Assembly: GCF_008727775.1 (NCBI RefSeq)
Contig: NZ_CP044232.1
Location: forward strand, 3,410,001-3,474,000
Length of the DNA stretch: 64,000 bases
Direction of reading: 5' to 3'
Origin: Microbacterium lushaniae
Lineage (GTDB): Bacteria; Actinomycetota; Actinomycetes; Actinomycetales; Microbacteriaceae
Of the stretch, positions 35,899-44,983 are shown piece after piece. How positions within the stretch are numbered: position 1 is the first letter of the stretch; each line of letters opens with the position of its first letter. The translations under genes were made by a program, and so were the position numbers. The notes below the pieces were generated by a model. The model worked only from the letters and a program-made list of their open reading frames with translations. It made no database searches and had not been told where the DNA came from.

Positions 35899-36018
35899 CT
35901 CTGCGCTCCTCGCCTCGACACTGTCCGCACCGAGCGGTGCGGACGACGGGATGCTGCGCAGTGCCGCAGCGCTGCGGCATTCCATGTCCTCGAATGATGC
36001 TAGCCGGATTGGCGCGAA

Positions 36019-36029
36019 TGTCGGCGACA
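36019..36029. promoter_or_regulatory. Candidate GntR operator between ALDH and GntR genes
   Basis: TGTCGGCGACA, a perfect dyad with one central base, extended on the right to GACAAT. It resembles the ATTGTC-type motifs at 41563 and 41620 and the FadR-subfamily consensus of TTGTC/GACAA half-sites. Confidence 0.4.
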
Positions 36030-36074
36030 ATGATCCTGACGCGGGACGCCCCGCGCCAGGCGGAAGGACCATGC

Positions 36075-36731
36075 ATGAGCACGCTGCCCACCGAAGATCC
36101 GGCGTCGACCGATTCACCGGACCTGACGGTACAGATCCGGGAGGCGATCCTGCGGGGCGAGTTCGTCCCCCACCAGCGTCTGGTCGAAGCCGACCTCTCC
36201 GAACGATTCGGAGCCACCCGCGCGTCGGTGCGCACTGCGCTGCTGAACCTGGCCGGCGAAGGACTCGTCGAGCGCCTCCCCAACCGCGGCGCGCGCGTGC
36301 GGGCGATCTCCGTGCAGGAGGCGGTGGAGATCGTCGAGGTCCGCATCGGGCTGGAATCGCTGTGCGCGCGCAAGGCGGCGGAGAACCTCACCGAAGACGG
36401 CGAGGCGCAGCTGCGGAGCGTGCGCGACGACATCCGGTCAGCCGTCGCGGCGGGCGACCTGTTCGCGTACTCGCGGCTGAACCAGGACATGGACCGCCTG
36501 CTGCGCGAGCTCAGCGGCCACGCCACCGCGACACTCCTGCTGGAGCGCCTGCGCGCCCAGTCCGCCCGCCATCAGTTCCGTCTCGCCTTCCAGCCGGGGC
36601 GCGCCCTGCAGTCGGCGCCGGAGCACATCGCCATCATCGACGCCGTGCTCGCCCGTGACCCGGATGCCGCGGAGTCGGCCACACGCGCGCACCTGCGGGG
36701 CATCGTCGAGGTGTTGCAGACGCTGGAATGA
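36075..36731 (+). CDS. GntR-family (FCD-domain) transcriptional regulator
   Basis: 218 residues. The N-terminal winged helix of GntR type (LTVQIREAILRGEFVPHQRLVEADLSERFGATRASVRTALLNLAGEGLVERLPNRGARV) is followed by an all-helical FCD domain with the EVRIGLESLCARKAA start. These proteins generally repress catabolic and transport operons and respond to organic acids. The ATG at 36075 follows GGAAGG. It lies between the second ALDH (divergent) and the second Liv operon (convergent). Candidate sites lie at 36019 and upstream of livG at 41563 and 41620. Confidence 0.88.
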   Translation: MSTLPTEDPASTDSPDLTVQIREAILRGEFVPHQRLVEADLSERFGATRASVRTALLNLAGEGLVERLPNRGARVRAISVQEAVEIVEVRIGLESLCARKAAENLTEDGEAQLRSVRDDIRSAVAAGDLFAYSRLNQDMDRLLRELSGHATATLLLERLRAQSARHQFRLAFQPGRALQSAPEHIAIIDAVLARDPDAAESATRAHLRGIVEVLQTLE

Positions 36732-36742
36732 CCCTGGCACGG

Positions 36743-36777
36743 CGGACGGCCCGGGCTGTCGCAGCCCGGGCCGTCCG
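36743..36777. terminator. Bidirectional terminator between GntR gene and livK
   Basis: Perfect 16-base inverted repeat, arms 36743-36758 and 36762-36777, with loop TCG. It lies between the convergent stops of the GntR regulator and the second Liv operon. Confidence 0.8.
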
Positions 36778-36797
36778 TCATCGCACGTGAGGATGCG

Positions 36798-38054
36798 TCA
36801 GCCGAAGTCCTCGACCGTCGCGTACCCCTTGCCGTTGAACTTCTGCACGACCACCGTCGAGACGGCGGGCATGCCGTCCTCGGTGGTGTTGACCGCGGTG
36901 CCCTCGAGCATGAACGGCGCCTGGAAGTCCTCGATCGCGCGCAGCTCCGCCATGAAGTTCTCCCGCGTGGGTTCGGTCATGTTCTCGAAGACCTCCTGCA
37001 GCGTGGCGCCCACCTGGTAGCTCCACACGCAGTGCGGGAACGCCGGCACGTCCTGGTAGTCGGCGTACTCCTTGAGGTCGTCCAGGAACTGCTGGCCACC
37101 CTCCTCGTCGGCGAACGTCGGGCTGGCCGCGGCCTGCGCGAACGCCACCGTGTAGACGCCCGGGAACGCCGCGCCGCCACCGGGTTCGACGATCGCGGCG
37201 GGGCTCGACGTGTTGGAGGGCAGGAACCAGCTGGGCAGCCAGCTCAGCTGCTGCGCCTTCTGCAGCGCCGAGATCGCCAGCGGCGTGATCGACATGGCGT
37301 TGAAGAAGACGTCGGCGTCGGTGGAGGCCAGCTCGGTCAGCTGCGCGTCGACGGAGGTGTCGGTGGCCTCGTAGGTCAGCTCCTTGACGACCTCGACGTT
37401 GTCCGCCCCTTCGATGCCGGCCATGAAGCCCTCGACGTAGCCCTCGCCGTAGTCGTCGTTCTGAGCCAGGATGGCGACCTTGTGGTCTTCGCCCGACGCC
37501 GCCAGCAGCTCGCCGAAGGCCTGACCCTCGTTCTGGTAGATCGGCACGAAGCCCAGCTGCCACGGGCTCTCGCCCTCTTCACTGAAGATGGGGTCGCCGG
37601 TCATGACGAGCACCTGCGGCACCTCGTCCGCCATCGCCGCGTCGCGATAGGCGCGGTTGGTGGGCGTGCCCAGGCCCGCCGTCATCGCGAAGACGCTGTC
37701 CTTGAGCTGGTCGTAGTTGGACTTGGCCTTCTGCGGGTCGTACCCGTCATCCAGCGCGTCGATCTCGACCGTGCGGGTCTTGCCGTCGCCGAACTCCACA
37801 CCGCCGGCTTCGTTGACGGCACCGAAGTACGCGGTGATGCCGGCCACGGTGCAGGTGCCCGGACCGGCGGTGCCGCCGCTGAGCGGGGTCGTGATGCCCA
37901 GCGTGATGGTCTCGTCGGTGATCCCGGGGCTGGCCGCGCCGCCGCCCTCGGACCCCTCCGCACCGCCGCGCGAACAGCCCGCGAGGGTGAGTGCGACCGC
38001 GGAGGTCAGGGCGACGATGCCCACCGCCGTCCTCGTGCTCTTTCGCATGTTCAT
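36798..38054 (-). CDS. livK: ABC transporter substrate-binding lipoprotein (LivK family), second system
   Basis: 418 residues with lipobox LAGC (Cys27) and a type 1 periplasmic-binding fold: TLGITTPLSGGTAGPG, a GKTRTVEIDALDDGYDP stretch near residue 95 and VAILAQNDDYGEGY. The ATG at 38054 overlaps the livM stop (ATGA), so it is the last gene of its operon, unlike the first system where the binding protein precedes the ATPases. The location between aromatic-catabolic genes suggests a methoxylated or hydroxylated aromatic acid as ligand. Confidence 0.9.
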   Translation of the reverse strand: MNMRKSTRTAVGIVALTSAVALTLAGCSRGGAEGSEGGGAASPGITDETITLGITTPLSGGTAGPGTCTVAGITAYFGAVNEAGGVEFGDGKTRTVEIDALDDGYDPQKAKSNYDQLKDSVFAMTAGLGTPTNRAYRDAAMADEVPQVLVMTGDPIFSEEGESPWQLGFVPIYQNEGQAFGELLAASGEDHKVAILAQNDDYGEGYVEGFMAGIEGADNVEVVKELTYEATDTSVDAQLTELASTDADVFFNAMSITPLAISALQKAQQLSWLPSWFLPSNTSSPAAIVEPGGGAAFPGVYTVAFAQAAASPTFADEEGGQQFLDDLKEYADYQDVPAFPHCVWSYQVGATLQEVFENMTEPTRENFMAELRAIEDFQAPFMLEGTAVNTTEDGMPAVSTVVVQKFNGKGYATVEDFG

Positions 38055-39118
38055 GCCTGATCTTGCCTCTCTGTGTTGGTGCCCTCGGCGATGGTCTGCT
38101 CCGAGGCGGAGCGGGTCGGGGAGGTCGGGGGTGTCCCGGCGGGGCCGGGGCCACGGCGTCCGCCTCGCCGGGCACGCGCGATCACGCGCGGCAGCGACAC
38201 GAGGCCGCCGGGGAGGACGAACAGTACGAGCAGGAGCAGTGCACCCTGCAGCAGTGCGGTCAGGTTGGGATCGATGACGTTGGTCAGCTGCGGCACGAGC
38301 ACGTAGTACGCACCTCCCAGCAGCGACCCCACGATGCTCGCGGCGCCGCCGATGACCATCGAGGCCAGGAGCGTGATCGAGTGGCCGAAGCTCATCGTCT
38401 CGGGCGAGGTGTACTGCACGACCACCATGTACAGGAAGCCGGCGACGCCCCCGATCAGGGCGGCGACGGTGAAGGCCAGCACCTTGTAGCGGTACGGGGA
38501 GATGCCCATCGACGAGGCGACCGCCTCGTTGGACTTGACGATCGCGAACGCCCGGCCGTACTTGCCGTGGACGAGGTTGCGGGTGAGGAGGAACACGATC
38601 CCGCCGATGAGGATGACCAGGTACAGCTGCCACTGGTCGTTGTACAGCGCCGGCCACGGCGAGTCGGAGAACCGGGAGGAGAGCCCCTGGGATCCCCCCG
38701 TCACATCGGCCAGCCGCTTGGCCAGCGGCACTCCGATGATCGGCAGGGCGATCGTGACCATCGCGATGGCGAGGCCCCCCAGCCGCGCCGCGGCGAGCGC
38801 GATGAAAAGGCCCATGATCCCCGGGATGAGGATGCTGAGGACGAACACCAGAACGATGTTCCACTCCTGCTGCACCCCGTACGCGGTGACGTACGCTCCG
38901 ACGCCGACGAAGAAGATCTGGCCGAGGGAGACCTGACCGGCATAGCCCATGACGACGTTCAGGCCGAGCACGGCCACCGCGAAGACGCCGATGCGCGCGA
39001 GGGTCTGGTTGGCGAACTCGGGCAGGATCAGCGGCAGCACGGCCAGCGCGACGACCGCCACCGCGACCAGGAGCCACCGCACCCATGCGCGGGAGAAGAG
39101 TTCTGCTGCTGCGGACAT
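38051..39118 (-). CDS. livM: Branched-chain-amino-acid-type ABC transporter permease (LivM family), second system
   Basis: 355-residue membrane protein with multiple hydrophobic spans, the LivM motif GLNVVMGYAGQVSLGQ near residue 52 and cytoplasmic coupling loop AIVKSNEAVASSMGI. The C-terminal 45 residues are a hydrophilic, Arg/Gly/Pro-rich tail beyond the last membrane span. It overlaps the livH stop at its start and the livK start at its end. Confidence 0.88.
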   Translation of the reverse strand: MSAAAELFSRAWVRWLLVAVAVVALAVLPLILPEFANQTLARIGVFAVAVLGLNVVMGYAGQVSLGQIFFVGVGAYVTAYGVQQEWNIVLVFVLSILIPGIMGLFIALAAARLGGLAIAMVTIALPIIGVPLAKRLADVTGGSQGLSSRFSDSPWPALYNDQWQLYLVILIGGIVFLLTRNLVHGKYGRAFAIVKSNEAVASSMGISPYRYKVLAFTVAALIGGVAGFLYMVVVQYTSPETMSFGHSITLLASMVIGGAASIVGSLLGGAYYVLVPQLTNVIDPNLTALLQGALLLLVLFVLPGGLVSLPRVIARARRGGRRGPGPAGTPPTSPTRSASEQTIAEGTNTERQDQA

Positions 39119-39999
39119 CAGACGCGCACCACCGCTTTCCGGCCGAACAGGCCCTGAGGTCGAAGGATCAGCACGAGGAAGATGAGCGCGAACGGAACCG
39201 CGACCTTCAGGTCATAGCCGATGAACGGCACGTACACGGCGGCGAGGTTCTCCAGCACACCGATCAGCCATGCCGCGAGGACGACGCCGAAGGGGCTGGT
39301 GAGCCCGCCCAGGATGACAGCGGCCAGTGCATAGACCAGCGCGGTGTCCATCATGCCGGGGGTCAGGGTCAGCTGCGGCGCCACCAGCGCTCCGGCCACG
39401 GCGCCCAGTGCCGCCGCCAGTCCCCATCCGGTCATCAGCAGCCGGCCCACCGGCAGCCCGGAGTACGAGGCGGACTGCGGGTTGATCGCAACCGCGCGCA
39501 GGGCGAGCCCGAGCTTGGTCCCGAGGAACAGGCCCTGCAGGAGGAGCATGATCGCGATGATGACGACGGTCGTGCCGATCGAGCGGATGCTGATGGACGC
39601 ACCGAAGAACTGCACCGTGTCCAGCGGGAACAGCGACGCGAACTGCTGGTTGTTGTAGGTGAACAGCCAGCCGCAGATGCCGGTGATGAGGGTCAGCAGG
39701 CCGATCGTGGCGACCACCGCGGTGTCGGGGTCACCGCGCTCGAAGCGGCGCATCACGTACCGCTCGATGAGGGCGCCGAGGACGAACGAGATCAGGACCG
39801 AGAAGAGGATCGCGAGGATCAACGGAACCCCCATGCCCGTGAACCACCAGGCCACGTAGGCGGCGAGCACAGCCATGCCGCCCTGCGCGAAGTTGATGAG
39901 GCCCGTGGCCTGGTTGACGAGCACGATCGCCAGCGCGAGCGCCGCGTAGATCGATCCGGTCGAGAGCCCGTCCACGACGAGCTGGATGAAGGTCCCCAC
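39118..39999 (-). CDS. livH: Branched-chain-amino-acid-type ABC transporter permease (LivH family), second system
   Basis: 293 residues with about eight hydrophobic spans, N-terminal LSTGSIYAALALAIVLVNQATGLINFAQGG and loop LRAVAINPQSASYSGL. A GTG start at 39999 lies two bases after the livF stop. It forms the channel with the LivM encoded next. Confidence 0.88.
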   Translation of the reverse strand: MGTFIQLVVDGLSTGSIYAALALAIVLVNQATGLINFAQGGMAVLAAYVAWWFTGMGVPLILAILFSVLISFVLGALIERYVMRRFERGDPDTAVVATIGLLTLITGICGWLFTYNNQQFASLFPLDTVQFFGASISIRSIGTTVVIIAIMLLLQGLFLGTKLGLALRAVAINPQSASYSGLPVGRLLMTGWGLAAALGAVAGALVAPQLTLTPGMMDTALVYALAAVILGGLTSPFGVVLAAWLIGVLENLAAVYVPFIGYDLKVAVPFALIFLVLILRPQGLFGRKAVVRV

Positions 40000-40001
40000 G
40001 G

Positions 40002-40712
40002 TCAGCCTCCCAGGTAAGCGCGTCGGATCTCGTCCATGCCGCGAAGCTCGGCCGACGTGCCGGTGAGCACGCTCCGGCCGGTCTCCAGCACCGTCGCGGT
40101 GTCCACGAGCGAGAAGGCGAGGTTGGCGTTCTGCTCGACGATGAGCATCGCGATCCCGGATTCGGCCCGCAGGCGCGCGATCGCGGCGTACACGTTCTGG
40201 GCGGTGCTGGGCGCCAGCCCCAGCGACGCCTCGTCCAGCAGCAGGAGGCGGGGACGGGCCATGAACGCGCGCGCGACGGCGAGCATCTGCTGCTCGCCGC
40301 CCGAGAGCGCCGAGGCATGCGACTTGTACCGCTCCTTGAGGTTGGGGAACAGCTCGAGCATGTAGTCGATGTCGGTCTGGACGCCCTTGCGATCCTTGCG
40401 CTGATAGGCGCCGACGCGCAGGTTCTCGCGGACGGTGAGACCGCCCAGCGTTCCGCGCCCTTCCGGCACGTGGGCGATGCCGATGCCGGCGACCTGCTCG
40501 GGACGCCTGCCGCGGATGTCCTTGCCGTCGAAGACGATGCGTCCCCCCGCGCGCACGGCGCCGCTGATGGCGCGCAGGGTGGTGGTCTTGCCCGCCCCGT
40601 TGGCGCCCAGGATGCCGACGGCACCCCCTTCGGGCACGCTCAGCGAGACGCCTTCGAGCACCTGCACGGGTCCGTAGAAGGCGGTTACCTCATCCAGCTC
40701 AAGCAGCGTCAT
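40002..40712 (-). CDS. livF: Branched-chain-amino-acid-type ABC transporter ATP-binding protein (LivF family), second system
   Basis: 236-residue ATPase with Walker A GANGAGKTT, signature LSGGEQQMLAVARA, Walker B LLLLDEASLGLAP and VEQN switch. It overlaps the 3' end of livG by 14 bases, indicating coupled translation. Confidence 0.9.
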   Translation of the reverse strand: MTLLELDEVTAFYGPVQVLEGVSLSVPEGGAVGILGANGAGKTTTLRAISGAVRAGGRIVFDGKDIRGRRPEQVAGIGIAHVPEGRGTLGGLTVRENLRVGAYQRKDRKGVQTDIDYMLELFPNLKERYKSHASALSGGEQQMLAVARAFMARPRLLLLDEASLGLAPSTAQNVYAAIARLRAESGIAMLIVEQNANLAFSLVDTATVLETGRSVLTGTSAELRGMDEIRRAYLGG

Positions 40713-41481
40713 CGGTCGCGTCCTTCCCGAGGTACGCCTCGATCACCCGCGGGTCCGACTGCGCCTGCGCGGCCGTGCCCTCCATCAGCTTGCGCCCGTG
40801 GTCGAGCACGACGACGCGGTCGGTCAGCGCGGAGATGAGTCCCATATTGTGCTCGACGACGATCACGGTGATGTCGTCCTCGTCGCGGATGCGGCGCACC
40901 GTCGTGATGAGGTGCTCGACCTCGGCGTGCGGCAAGCCGGCAGCCGGCTCATCCAGCAGCAGCAGTGAAGGCCGCGACAGCAGCGCGCGACACAGCTCGA
41001 CGCCCTTGTGCAGCCCGTGGGAGAGCTCGTCCGCGCGCATCTTGGTCGCCCAGCCCAGGCCATGACGCTCCAGAAGCTCGACCGCTTCGGCGCGGCGCGC
41101 ACGCTCGCCGCGCACGGTGCGCGGCAGCCGCATGCCCCACTGCAGGGGTCCACCGGGCAGACGCGTGTGCGCACCGAGCAGGACGTTCTCCAGCACGGTG
41201 GCCTCCAGCTGCAGCGCGGGATGCTGGAACGTCCGGGCCAGTCCGTGCGCGGCCAGGGTCGCGGGCGCGTTGCCTTCCACGGCGTTGCCGTCGATCGCGA
41301 TGGTGCCGGACGTCGGTCGGTAGTGCCCGCTGATGCAGTTGAAGAGGGAGGTCTTGCCCGCGCCGTTGGGCCCGACCAGTCCGAGGATCTGCCCGGGCTC
41401 GACCTGGAAGGACACGTCCTCCAGCACTGTGATTCCACCGAACCGCAGATTCAGGTCGTGCAGGGTCAGTTGCGCCGCCAT
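40699..41481 (-). CDS. livG: Branched-chain-amino-acid-type ABC transporter ATP-binding protein (LivG family), second system
   Basis: 260-residue ATPase with Walker A GPNGAGKTS, RTFQHPALQLEATVLENV Q-loop region, variant signature LSHGLHKGVELC, Walker B LLLLDEPAAGLP and VEHN switch. The ATG at 41481 follows AAAGGCGG and opens the operon livG-F-H-M-K. It is divergent from the dehydrogenase at 41672, with two ATTGTC-type dyads in the shared 190-base promoter region. Confidence 0.9.
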   Translation of the reverse strand: MAAQLTLHDLNLRFGGITVLEDVSFQVEPGQILGLVGPNGAGKTSLFNCISGHYRPTSGTIAIDGNAVEGNAPATLAAHGLARTFQHPALQLEATVLENVLLGAHTRLPGGPLQWGMRLPRTVRGERARRAEAVELLERHGLGWATKMRADELSHGLHKGVELCRALLSRPSLLLLDEPAAGLPHAEVEHLITTVRRIRDEDDITVIVVEHNMGLISALTDRVVVLDHGRKLMEGTAAQAQSDPRVIEAYLGKDATDDAA

Positions 41482-41562
41482 CGGCCGCCTTTCGGGTCGT
41501 TGCGTCAATGCTCGCGACAGTAGCCCAGAGGGCCTTATGGGACCGTACGGATTCGAGTTGGG

Positions 41563-41631
41563 ATTGTCAACGATTTTGGTGCGGTTCCCACAGCGTAGCG
41601 CGGGGAAGCGGTCGCGGCGATTGTCGACGAT
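41563..41631. promoter_or_regulatory. Paired candidate GntR operators in the livG/41672 divergent promoter
   Basis: ATTGTCAACGAT (41563-41574) and ATTGTCGACGAT (41620-41631) differ at one base and are near-palindromic (10 of 12 for the second). They are 57 bases apart between the second Liv operon and the DUF1932 dehydrogenase. The layout fits repression by the FCD-type GntR protein at 36075. Confidence 0.55.
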
Positions 41632-41671
41632 AGTGGCGTCAATCTGTGGGACGTCGCTAGGGTGAGGCCCC

Positions 41672-42439
41672 ATGACGAAGATCGCGGTCATCGGACTGGG
41701 TGAGGCGGGCACCCTGTATGCCCGTGGCCTGCGCGCATCCGGCGCCGAGGTGCGCGGATACGATCCGCACGTGCGGGCAGACGACGCCGTCGCGCAGTAC
41801 GACGAACCGGCCGACGCCGTCACCGGCGCGGATGTGGTGTTGAGCCTGGTGTGGGCCCGCACCGCGGTCGCCGCTGCCGAGCGCGTCATCCCGCTCCTGC
41901 CGCGCGGCGCCGTCTACGCGGACCTGAACACTGCGGCTCCGGAGGTGAAGGAACGCGTCGCAGCCATCGGCGACGCACACGGCGTGGCCGTGGCCGACGT
42001 CGCGGTGCTCGCACCGGTGCCGCGGGCCGGCGAGCGCACGGCGCTGCTGGCCAGCGGTGCCGGCGCTTCCCTCTTCGCGGACTTCCTGCGGCCGCTGGGG
42101 GCACCCGTGGAGGTGCTGGATGCACCGGCCGGTGACGCCGCCAAGCGCAAACTCCTGCGCAGCGTCTTCATGAAAGGGCTCGCGGCGCTCGTGATCGAAG
42201 GGCTGGAGGCTGCGCGCGCCACGGGCACGGAGGAGTGGCTGCGCGAGCAGATGGCGCGGGAGTTCGGGCCCGGCGGGGCGGCGAAGGTCGATCACCTGGT
42301 GACGGGCACCCACCGCCACATCGAGCGGCGCGAGCAGGAGGTGCGTGACGCCCTGGCCATCCTGGAGGCGGAGGGCCGGCACGCCGACATCACGCGGGCG
42401 ACGCTGGCGTGGTACGACCGGATTCTCGCGGAGCGCTGA
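41672..42439 (+). CDS. NAD(P)-dependent dehydrogenase, 6-phosphogluconate-dehydrogenase-like with DUF1932 C-terminus
   Basis: 255 residues. An N-terminal Rossmann domain (IAVIGLGEAGTLYARGL; then LSLVWARTAVAAAERVIPLL and YADLNTAAPEVK) is followed by a helical domain of the DUF1932 kind (LLRSVFMKGLAALVIEGLEAAR), which carries the catalytic-lysine-like region of beta-hydroxyacid dehydrogenases. It is shorter than typical beta-hydroxyacid dehydrogenases. It might oxidise a hydroxy acid from the ring-cleavage pathway, but I cannot name the substrate. Its 3' end overlaps the convergent CoA ligase by 50 bases. Confidence 0.8.
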   Translation: MTKIAVIGLGEAGTLYARGLRASGAEVRGYDPHVRADDAVAQYDEPADAVTGADVVLSLVWARTAVAAAERVIPLLPRGAVYADLNTAAPEVKERVAAIGDAHGVAVADVAVLAPVPRAGERTALLASGAGASLFADFLRPLGAPVEVLDAPAGDAAKRKLLRSVFMKGLAALVIEGLEAARATGTEEWLREQMAREFGPGGAAKVDHLVTGTHRHIERREQEVRDALAILEAEGRHADITRATLAWYDRILAER

Positions 42440-44075
42440 GGCTTCCCTCGGCGGCGGACGTGTCGCCGTCGGCGGCGCGGTGCGCGCGGTCGGCGATGAC
42501 TTCCTCGCGAAGCCGGTCGAGGACGATCTTTCCGGTCGGCGTGCGCTCGAGGGAGCCGCGGAACACGATGTGTCGCGGCTTCTTGTACCCGGCCAGCGCA
42601 GATCCGACGTGCTCCATGAGGGCCGATGCGGTCAGACCGGGATCGCGACGGGTCACCACGGCGGTGACGATCTCGCCGAACCGGTCGTCGGGCACGCCGA
42701 CGACGGCAGCATCGCCGACCCCCGGATGCGCGAGGAGTGCTTCCTCCACCTCCTGCGGGTACACCTTCTCGCCACCGGTGTTGATGACGCCGCTGCCCCG
42801 GCCCAGCAGTTCGATGTGGCGGTCTTCCAGCACCCTCACCCAGTCCCCCGGCACGACGTGACGCACCCCGTCGATGACGGGGAAGCCCGCCCGGGTCTTC
42901 TCCTCGTCGCCGTGGTATCCCAGCGGCAGCGCGCCGCGCTGGGCGAGGACCCCGACCGCGCCCGGGCTGTCCTGCACCTCGCGCCCCTCGGCATCCCGCA
43001 CCGTCGCGGTGGGCACGAGCCGCGGCCGGCCCGGGAGGTCCTGCGGACCGGTCGTCGTGGTCAGCGCGAACAATCCGCCCTCGGTCGACGCGAGCATGTC
43101 GAAGATCGTGACCGGAGCGATCGCGTGCAGCCCGCGCTTGGCCGCCGCGCTGAAGCGCATGCCCGAACTCTGCACGACGCGCAGGGCGGGCAGGCGGATG
43201 CTGCGGCGCTCGGCCGCCGCGACGAGGGGAAGCGCGACGGCGTCGCCGGCGACGATCAGCCGGTTCGCACCATGGGCGGCAGCCAGATCGAGCGCCGCGT
43301 CCGGGTCGAAGGCGGCCGACGAGGTCGTCAGCACCGTGCCGCCGAGGGAGAAGGTGTTCATCGATGTCGTCAGCGCGGTGCCGTGCATGAACGGCACCAG
43401 CGGCAGATTCACCACGCGCGGGGTGGCTGCGTCGACGGCGATGGCCACCGCCTCCTCCAGCGTGGCCGGGAACGGCAGACCTGCCATGGCGTAGGTGGGG
43501 GTCAGCTGCGCGGCGAACATGTCGCCGACGTTCCAGCGGACGGCCTTGGGACGCCCCGTCGTGCCGCCGGTGTAGATCCACAGCTCTCCGTCGTCGGGGG
43601 CTGAGGCGGGCAGCTCCCCCGGCGCGGCCACCGCCTCCTGCCACGAGATGCCGGGCACCACCTCCTCCTCGTCGGTGTCGGGTACGTGCACGGCCAGCGG
43701 CGTCCGGGCCGCCTCCCCGAGGGCGCCGGCGACGGTGCCGGCCGCGCTGGTGGGGAACACCAGTGCGGCCGCATCCGAGTCGTCCAGCAGCTCGCGCACT
43801 TCGCCGGCGCGGAATCGGAAGTTCATCGGCGTCGGCGTCGCGCCGATCGCCAGGCACGCGAAGAACGTGACGAGGAACTCCGGACGGTTGTACAGCAGGA
43901 TGGCCACGCGCTCACCGCGGCTCACCCCGTGCCGGCGCAGCGTTGCGGCGAAGGCCGCCGCGTCCGCCGTCAGGCGCGCGTACGTCCACTCCTCCCCGGC
44001 GGCGGTGATCATGGCGATGCGCTCGGGCACAGCGCGGGCCACGGCCTGCCACAGGTCGGAGTACGGTGCGCGCAT
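42390..44075 (-). CDS. Acyl-CoA synthetase (AMP-binding, class I adenylate-forming)
   Basis: 561 residues with the P-loop-like IYTGGTTGRPKAVRW (A3), STEGG (A5), GDWVRVLEDRHIELLGRG (A8 hinge) and the C-terminal lysine in PTGKI (A10). It activates a carboxylic acid to its CoA thioester using ATP. The operon with an SDR and a MaoC hydratase, both starting before it with overlaps of a few bases, suggests CoA-dependent processing of an acid side chain such as a phenylpropanoid or branched acid. It ends inside the convergent dehydrogenase. A glycine/serine-rich tail of about 25 residues follows the A10 motif. Confidence 0.88.
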   Translation of the reverse strand: MRAPYSDLWQAVARAVPERIAMITAAGEEWTYARLTADAAAFAATLRRHGVSRGERVAILLYNRPEFLVTFFACLAIGATPTPMNFRFRAGEVRELLDDSDAAALVFPTSAAGTVAGALGEAARTPLAVHVPDTDEEEVVPGISWQEAVAAPGELPASAPDDGELWIYTGGTTGRPKAVRWNVGDMFAAQLTPTYAMAGLPFPATLEEAVAIAVDAATPRVVNLPLVPFMHGTALTTSMNTFSLGGTVLTTSSAAFDPDAALDLAAAHGANRLIVAGDAVALPLVAAAERRSIRLPALRVVQSSGMRFSAAAKRGLHAIAPVTIFDMLASTEGGLFALTTTTGPQDLPGRPRLVPTATVRDAEGREVQDSPGAVGVLAQRGALPLGYHGDEEKTRAGFPVIDGVRHVVPGDWVRVLEDRHIELLGRGSGVINTGGEKVYPQEVEEALLAHPGVGDAAVVGVPDDRFGEIVTAVVTRRDPGLTASALMEHVGSALAGYKKPRHIVFRGSLERTPTGKIVLDRLREEVIADRAHRAADGDTSAAEGSLSAPRESGRTTPASPA

Positions 44076-44077
44076 GC

Positions 44078-44983
44078 TCAGCCGGCCTCCGGTCCTGAGA
44101 CCTGGGCGAGGTGCGAGAGCTCGCCGCGCCACGCGGCGTCGATCTCCTCGGCGCTCCACCCGCCTTCGCGGTCGACGGTCCGCAGCACGGCAGGGTGGGC
44201 GTACAGCGTCAGCCGGTCGCCACCGATGCCGATCGCCTGCCCGGTGACCGAGGCCGACGCCTCGGATGCCAGCCACACGATGAGGGAAGCCACATCCTCG
44301 GGTGTTCCCAGAGCATGCTCGCGCCGGTACTCGGCGGGGATGCTGCCGGTCGCGACGAAATCCTCGTACACCTGGGTGTAGGCGGGGATCGTGGCCGTCA
44401 TGGGCGACAGGGCGGTGGGGATGACCGCGTTGACGGCGATCCCTGCGCGTGCCAGCTCGAGCGACCACGTCCGCGCCATCGCCACCAGCCCCGCCTTCGC
44501 CGCGGCGTAGTTGGTCTGGCCGAAGCTGCCGAACTGCCCCGCCGGCGAGCCGATGAGCACGATCCGTCCGCCGTCGCCCTGCTCGCGCATGCGCACGGCC
44601 GCCGCGCGCCCGCACGTGAAGGAGCCCCGCAGATGCGTGTCGATGACGAGGTCGAAGTCCTCATCCGACATCTTCCACAGCACGCGGTCGCGCAGCACCC
44701 CGGCGTTGGCGACCATGACGTCCAGGCGGCCGAACGACTGCACGGCCGCGTCGACCAGTGCGTCGGCGGTGGCCGCCGGCCCGACCGCGCCGGGGACGGC
44801 CACAGCCCGCCCACCGGCGTCGGCGATCTCGGCGACGGTGCCCTCGGCGGCGTCGGCGTCGAGGTCGTTGACGACCACGGCCGCGCCGGCGGCGGCGAGC
44901 GCTCGCGCATACGCGCGGCCGAGGCTGCGCCCGGCGCCGGTCACGATCGCGACCCGGCCGCCCAGTCTGATCCCCCCGCTCAT
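44078..44983 (-). CDS. Short-chain dehydrogenase/reductase (3-hydroxyacyl-CoA dehydrogenase-like)
   Basis: 301 residues with TGAGRSLGRAYA cofactor loop, ANAGVLRD and catalytic YAAAK. The TGAGRGLGRAYA-type motif and the length match the SDR domain of multifunctional beta-oxidation proteins, which oxidise 3-hydroxyacyl-CoA. Pairing with the MaoC hydratase (ATGA overlap at 44980) fits a hydration-then-oxidation sequence on an enoyl-CoA. The C-terminal 50 residues extend beyond the core SDR fold. Confidence 0.87.
   Translation of the reverse strand: MSGGIRLGGRVAIVTGAGRSLGRAYARALAAAGAAVVVNDLDADAAEGTVAEIADAGGRAVAVPGAVGPAATADALVDAAVQSFGRLDVMVANAGVLRDRVLWKMSDEDFDLVIDTHLRGSFTCGRAAAVRMREQGDGGRIVLIGSPAGQFGSFGQTNYAAAKAGLVAMARTWSLELARAGIAVNAVIPTALSPMTATIPAYTQVYEDFVATGSIPAEYRREHALGTPEDVASLIVWLASEASASVTGQAIGIGGDRLTLYAHPAVLRTVDREGGWSAEEIDAAWRGELSHLAQVSGPEAG

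Noticed and set aside
36798..39086. A fused LivM-LivK protein read as a 762-codon frame
   Set aside because: The first ~340 codons are an out-of-frame Arg-rich shadow of livM; LivK has its own start and lipoprotein signal at 38054.
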